Positions 59,620-64,000 of a stretch of DNA of 64,000 bases are shown piece after piece (the first letter of the stretch is position 1; each line of letters starts with the position of its first letter). The position numbers were made by a program, and so were the translations under genes. This DNA comes from Eonycteris spelaea (lineage: Eukaryota; Chordata; Mammalia; Chiroptera; Pteropodidae), in assembly GCA_003508835.1 (NCBI GenBank), contig PUFA01000062.1:1216001-1280000 (forward strand), in the 5' to 3' direction. The notes under the pieces were generated by a model. The model was given only the letters and a program-made list of their open reading frames with translations. It made no database searches and had not been told where the DNA came from.

Positions 59620-61685
59620 TTCATAATGGATCACAGAAAAGCAGCAATAGGGATGCACTCAACCCTTCCAAAACACAAGAAGTCTTAAAACATCCGTCAT
59701 CACAGTGAAGAAGGCATTTCAGAGCCAAGCTTTCCAAAGTATTTCCAGTGAGGGACCCAGGACTTTTAAAGGAATTATAGATCTGCACTTCTAGCGTGTA
59801 CACCGATCGTACAGCAGCAAATAGAAGGAGAAATAGCCAGATGTAAAGACACATACTTGATGAAAATCTGCACTTTAATAACTGAGGTTTTCAAACAGAA
59901 AAAAAAAAAAATGACAAGAGGCTAAGCTATACAAGCTTGACTCAGGGCTATCCACCAGACCCAAAGAAGAGCAGAGAACAACACAGACACAAGTGAAAGC
60001 TGATAAAGACAAAGTACATAGATCCAGAATAGAAACAACTGCTTAACCACTCATGACCTATGGGCTTTACCAACTCCTCAGTAAAGAAAGATTGCAGATG
60101 TTCTCTTAATTCAATTTCAATATTATTTCGTAGTCTGTTTAAAATAGGTTTATACTAAAGCTAATGGTTTCCTGAATGAATGTGGTTTATTTGATTATTG
60201 TGATTGCAGTAATCTTCAACTAATCATCTTATGGTTAAGGATAATATCTGGATTAGGAAGTCAGTTTATTAGTGTCTGGAGTAGGCAGAATGACAAGTGG
60301 AACCAGATCCAGAGTGAATATTTGAATATGGATTTCTACTGTTTGGGGAGGCATCCATTAGAAAAATAGTTTAAGACAAGATAATACTTGCATTGTTAAA
60401 TGACTAAGTTTAATATTTTTGATATTGAATGCTTTAAAAATTATAAGTAATAAATGATTTAAGGTAGTCTGTTGAGGAGAAAAACACCAATTACCAAAAT
60501 TAGCAGGGAAAATGTATCATCCCATATAAACTAACAATATTAAGACCTAACTGGTTCTATGTAAATATTAGAATTATATGTAGTACATAATGCATTAATA
60601 TATATTAGCATAAAATATATTTTAAGTGGCATGCATTCTAAACAGTTTTTTCTTTTATGATCCCCTCCCCCACAAACCCTTGCTTTCACTCAGATTTTGC
60701 CAATTGATTTTAAAGAGAATTGTATTTTTATACCTTGTTTGACTTTTACTAAGTAAACAATAGTCACTATACATCAAAAAATAATCTAATTATATTATTA
60801 AAATTAACATTGGGTTAAAGAAATTTCATCTTCATATAACTTAAGTAAAGAGAAAATTTAGTAGAATAAGAGTTAATAAAAATAAAACTTTAGTGCTTTC
60901 GGCGAGCATTTTTCAGAAAAAAAGAGAAAAAGAAAAAGAAAAACTTAAATATCTCTTCATTTGGTTAATTTTCTCCAGGTCAGTTAAAGAATCATCTTTT
61001 GAGATTATTTATTTGAAAATGTGTGAAATTTAAATTGTAGATTCTCTCAGGAAAAAATTTCATTTGCAAATTAATTTAAAATTGGTTTCCTAGGTAAAAC
61101 TTATTTAATAAGGAGTTTATATTGAAACTTTATTATAGAAGATATTTTTTGATAGAGACACAGATTTATTACTTTAGGAGAAAAAATAGATTACCTAATT
61201 TTCAAACAGGCTACAGTTGTCTTCTGAGATTTAGGGATGTATTTGATCTTTCATATGTTGTGGAAAATCTCTATTTGAAGCATATAGATAGGAGACTTTG
61301 GCATATTTAAAATCACTGTCTGTTTCTAAAAACAAAACATATTTTGTGAAAAATATTTATATTTGCTGTGAAAAAGCACAGTGTGAAACAAGAGGGATAC
61401 CAGCAGGATGAATATTAATCACTAGCAGTAATAATCACTTTTTAGAGTTTATGGGTATAAGTATGGCTATAGCTAAAAAGCATTATACAATACAATATGG
61501 GCTACACCCCTGTTCTGCAGTACAAGAGATGTCTAATAAGTACAGTAAGGAAGAGATCACTGTGGGATTGCTATGTCAAAAAAGACTTTGAGAAGGTTTC
61601 TCCTTATCTAAACTGTGAAGTGAAAGAGTCAATTCAATTCAGCAAAGATTCATGTCCAGTCACTGGCAATTCAAATTAGAAGTGA
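59620..61685. other. AT-rich intergenic block, nothing recognised
   Basis: No gene. It holds an A-run at 59,900-59,911, a GA-rich low-complexity tract at 60,918-60,944 and long AT-rich stretches. Confidence 0.5.
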
Positions 61686-61689
61686 AATG

Positions 61690-61880
61690 AAATGAAGACT
61701 CGTGGAGTTTTTTCTATGTGTCAGGCACAGTTCTTTGTACTTAAAACAAGCAGCCTTACTTAGAACAAAGAGGTGTTCATTATCATCTCCACATTGCAAG
61801 TGAGGAAATTTGAGGGTTAGAAGAGTTGAAGAAACATGTCCAAGAATAAGTAGCATGTAGAGAACTAGAAATGGGAGTCA
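61690..61880 (-). mobile_element. MIR, antisense
   Basis: CTATGTGTCAGGCACAGTTC, TTCATTATCATCTCCACATT, AAGTGAGGAAATTTGAGGGT and GAAATGGGAGTCAAGCTCAG follow antisense MIR. Confidence 0.75.
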
Positions 61881-62136
61881 AGCTCAGGTATGTCTTTTTC
61901 CAGAGTCTTGCTTTTCACACACCATCATCTCTGCTCTTGAAGATGCAGAAAGAATAGTCCTAGGAACTATAAAAAATGTGTGATCTATGCAATATGCAGG
62001 AAATATTGAATGTTGCCTGAGGAAGTATGTTCATAATGAAGAGGAACAAAATGTAAAGAGAGAGAGAAATCGTGTGAAGACTTCAGGTTTTATTTTTTAG
62101 GCAACTAGTTAGTAACCACTGATTATTATCTAAACA

Positions 62137-62172
62137 TTTATTTGAAGAATATTTAACTATTCTTCAAATAAA
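62137..62172. repeat. Perfect 15-bp-arm palindrome
   Basis: TTTATTTGAAGAATA (62,137-62,151) and TATTCTTCAAATAAA (62,158-62,172) are exact reverse complements around a 6-base spacer. The flanking bases do not pair. Confidence 0.95.
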
Positions 62173-62204
62173 CACTTCTTTGAATCAAACCTTACCATCA
62201 TTTT

Positions 62205-62300
62205 TTTTAAATTGTAGTTATAAAACATGAGATGTATTTTTAAACAATTTTAAGTGCACAGCACAGCATTGTTAACTATAAGCATAGAGTTGTACAGATT
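62205..62300 (-). mobile_element. L1 3'-end fragment, antisense
   Basis: TTTTTTTAAATTGTAGTTAT, AACAATTTTAAGTGCACAGC and ACAGCATTGTTAACTATAAG are the complement of an old L1 3' UTR with its T-rich start. Confidence 0.65.
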
Positions 62301-63504
62301 CCTTCATTTTTATTTTGTTCAAAATGATTTACAAAGTTATGGCATATAAAATGTTAATTCAAGTGCCTTTCTCAGATGATGTGCTCACATGAAGTATTTT
62401 AATTTTATCAATGGCTGTTAGTCTAAGTAGATGCTGCTGTTGGGTGTTTGTTTGTTTGTTTCTTTTACATTTCCACCCGTAAACATTTACAAAATTCTCT
62501 TTCCATAGTGCTGCACCATTTGTGGATTCTGATAGAGAATTCGTTTCTATTAAAAATGCTTTTGTTTGCAAGCAAAAGTATACACAAGAGTTGCTTCAGG
62601 GGTTGGAATTCAGTCCAAACTTGTTCTAACATGTCAGTGATATTAGTGCTGATTCTCAGCACTTTGCAAAGTATGTTGAACTGGCTAGCCTTCATTTCAA
62701 TCAGACTGATCTCTCTTCTAAATGATTGCTGCCCATGTGGTAATTATTTTTAAATATTTGTAATGTCATTCCTTAGTATCATCAAGCAGCAGAGTCCTAT
62801 CACTCCCCTATACTTCCCATTTCATCTTAGATTATTCTGGAAACTCCATCAGAATTATGCTCAAGGAAGAAAATTAAAAAGAATAGCCCATTTTCAACAG
62901 AAAGATAAAATTCTTCTCAGAAGCCCCTTAGAGATTTCCCCTTATATCATATTAGACTGAACTATGACCTTCCCATATGCAAAAAAGGCTAAGAAATATT
63001 TATGTAATTTTTCAATTCCCTAGAGCAGAGGAAGACATGAAAAAAAAAAGGAGTAAGCTAACTAATAATATCTGTCACAGAATTAGAGAAAAGCACTTAA
63101 AATATTCAAATGAGTTGCTGAAGTGATAAACTGTTCTTTCTCAAGTCCTTAGGGAGGAAGTAGAGGATGAGGCAAGAACAGAGATACCCAATGAATGATA
63201 CTTTGAAAGTTAAATGAAAATAACTGTCCTTACAGCTTGTTAGAGCCACTTCTGATCCCATAACACAACTTAGTTTTGATTAAATTGTTTTTATTTACTT
63301 GGGATTTGAATTCCATAATTACAATTGAGTGTACTTAAGTAATTCTACTCAAGTATCTTTTTTAAATTAATTCTCTTCTCTTGTGAGGTGCTGTGAGGAA
63401 ATTTAATTTTACTTAGTCATCATGAGATTCATAAAGAACTGTGAGAGTACTCTTATGAAAAGGAGAAAAAAAAAGTAAGAAGAAAAACTATTATTTTTCG
63501 ACTG

Positions 63505-63665
63505 TCTGAGATGTGACAGCCCTGTTACATAAGTCATTTTATTTAATTCTCACAAACCCTATAGGGAACAGGTAATATTTTACAAGTGAAGAAACTGAGG
63601 CTTAGAAACATTAATTACCCAAGTTCATACTAATAGTAAGTGTCAGAGGAAGGGCTTGATTTTTT
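63505..63665 (-). mobile_element. MIR, antisense
   Basis: ATAAGTCATTTTATTTAATT, CTCACAAACCCTATAGGGAA, GTGAAGAAACTGAGGCTTAG and TAAGTGTCAGAGGAAGGGCT match the antisense MIR core well. Confidence 0.85.
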
Positions 63666-63694
63666 TTTTTTCTGTTATTTAAGACAGAAACCTC

Positions 63695-63780
63695 TTGAAT
63701 TTACTTTCACATTTCTCATGCCTAGCAGAAAGTCTGGCTCTCAGAGAACACTTAAATGTTTATCCAATGAATGAGATTGT
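63695..63780 (+). mobile_element. L2 3'-end fragment
   Basis: TTCACATTTCTCATGCCTAG, CAGAAAGTCTGGCTCTCAGA and ACTTAAATGTTTATCCAATG are a diverged L2 tail. Confidence 0.5.
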
Positions 63781-64000
63781 TCTGTCTGCCTCTAAAGTCC
63801 ATGCTATTTGTATTATTTCCTGTTGCATTTCTCAAGAATAATTTTCATTAGTTATGGCCTTTGATTGTCTAGTACATTCTGAAAAGTCAAAGTTTTAGAT
63901 ATTTGAGGTAGTCCAGTCAATTCAGAATCAAATTTCAACCTTTTACTATCAATCTATCTTGATCAAGCATTTAGAAATCTCTTCAGCTACACATTATTTT

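Overview
This window is mammalian nuclear DNA: AT-rich, repeat-dense and gene-poor, with a spliced gene end and degraded L1, L2, MIR, MaLR/ERVL LTR and hAT copies of the kinds shared by placental mammals. The most telling repeat is at 55,098-55,333. It is a SINE made of a tRNA-like head fused to a 5S rRNA-like body. From memory, tRNA/5S hybrid SINEs of this design (MEG-TR) are described in fruit bats (Pteropodidae). No bat VES-type SINE and no intact L1 is visible, which fits a megabat, a lineage in which L1 activity is reported to have died out. The species assignment is inference.

The only convincing protein-coding sequence is the 3' end of one plus-strand gene. A 58-nt exon (4,524-4,581) and a terminal exon (8,641-8,960) join in matching phase across a 4,059-bp GT-AG intron. 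Together they encode 125 residues, most of them a death domain, followed by a stop codon. The best guess is DTHD1 (death domain containing 1), supported by a C-terminal death domain and a gene desert downstream. Upstream exons lie outside the window, so bases 1-4,523 read as intron holding an antisense L1 5' region and an antisense L1 3' end.

From about 9.1 kb to the end I see no further gene, and the sequence reads as an intergenic desert. From 10 to 22 kb there is a 630-bp degenerate CA-rich tract, a 96-bp direct duplication spaced exactly 910 bp apart, an MLT1-type LTR, MER5A/MER20 copies and a longer hAT-like element. From 23 to 30 kb there is an internally deleted L1, a possible 5'-truncated retrocopy on the minus strand (27.2-27.65 kb) and an ERV-like solo LTR. 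From 30 to 38 kb there are MIR, L2 and L3 pieces, AAT and TTCC microsatellites, and a second copy of an ancient repeat also present at 5.7-7.2 kb. From 38 to 50 kb there is an L1 ORF2 fragment, an MLT1A LTR with a 47-bp tandem duplication and an ERVL LTR split by a nested L1. It also includes repeat-free stretches that could be conserved noncoding DNA. From 50 to 64 kb there is a CT microsatellite, a second ERV-like LTR, the hybrid SINE, a plus-strand L1 ORF2 fragment, more MIR and L2, and a perfect 15-bp-arm palindrome at 62.14 kb.

All repeat families were assigned by eye from remembered consensus sequences. Boundaries are approximate, usually within 10-50 bp, and subfamily names are best guesses.
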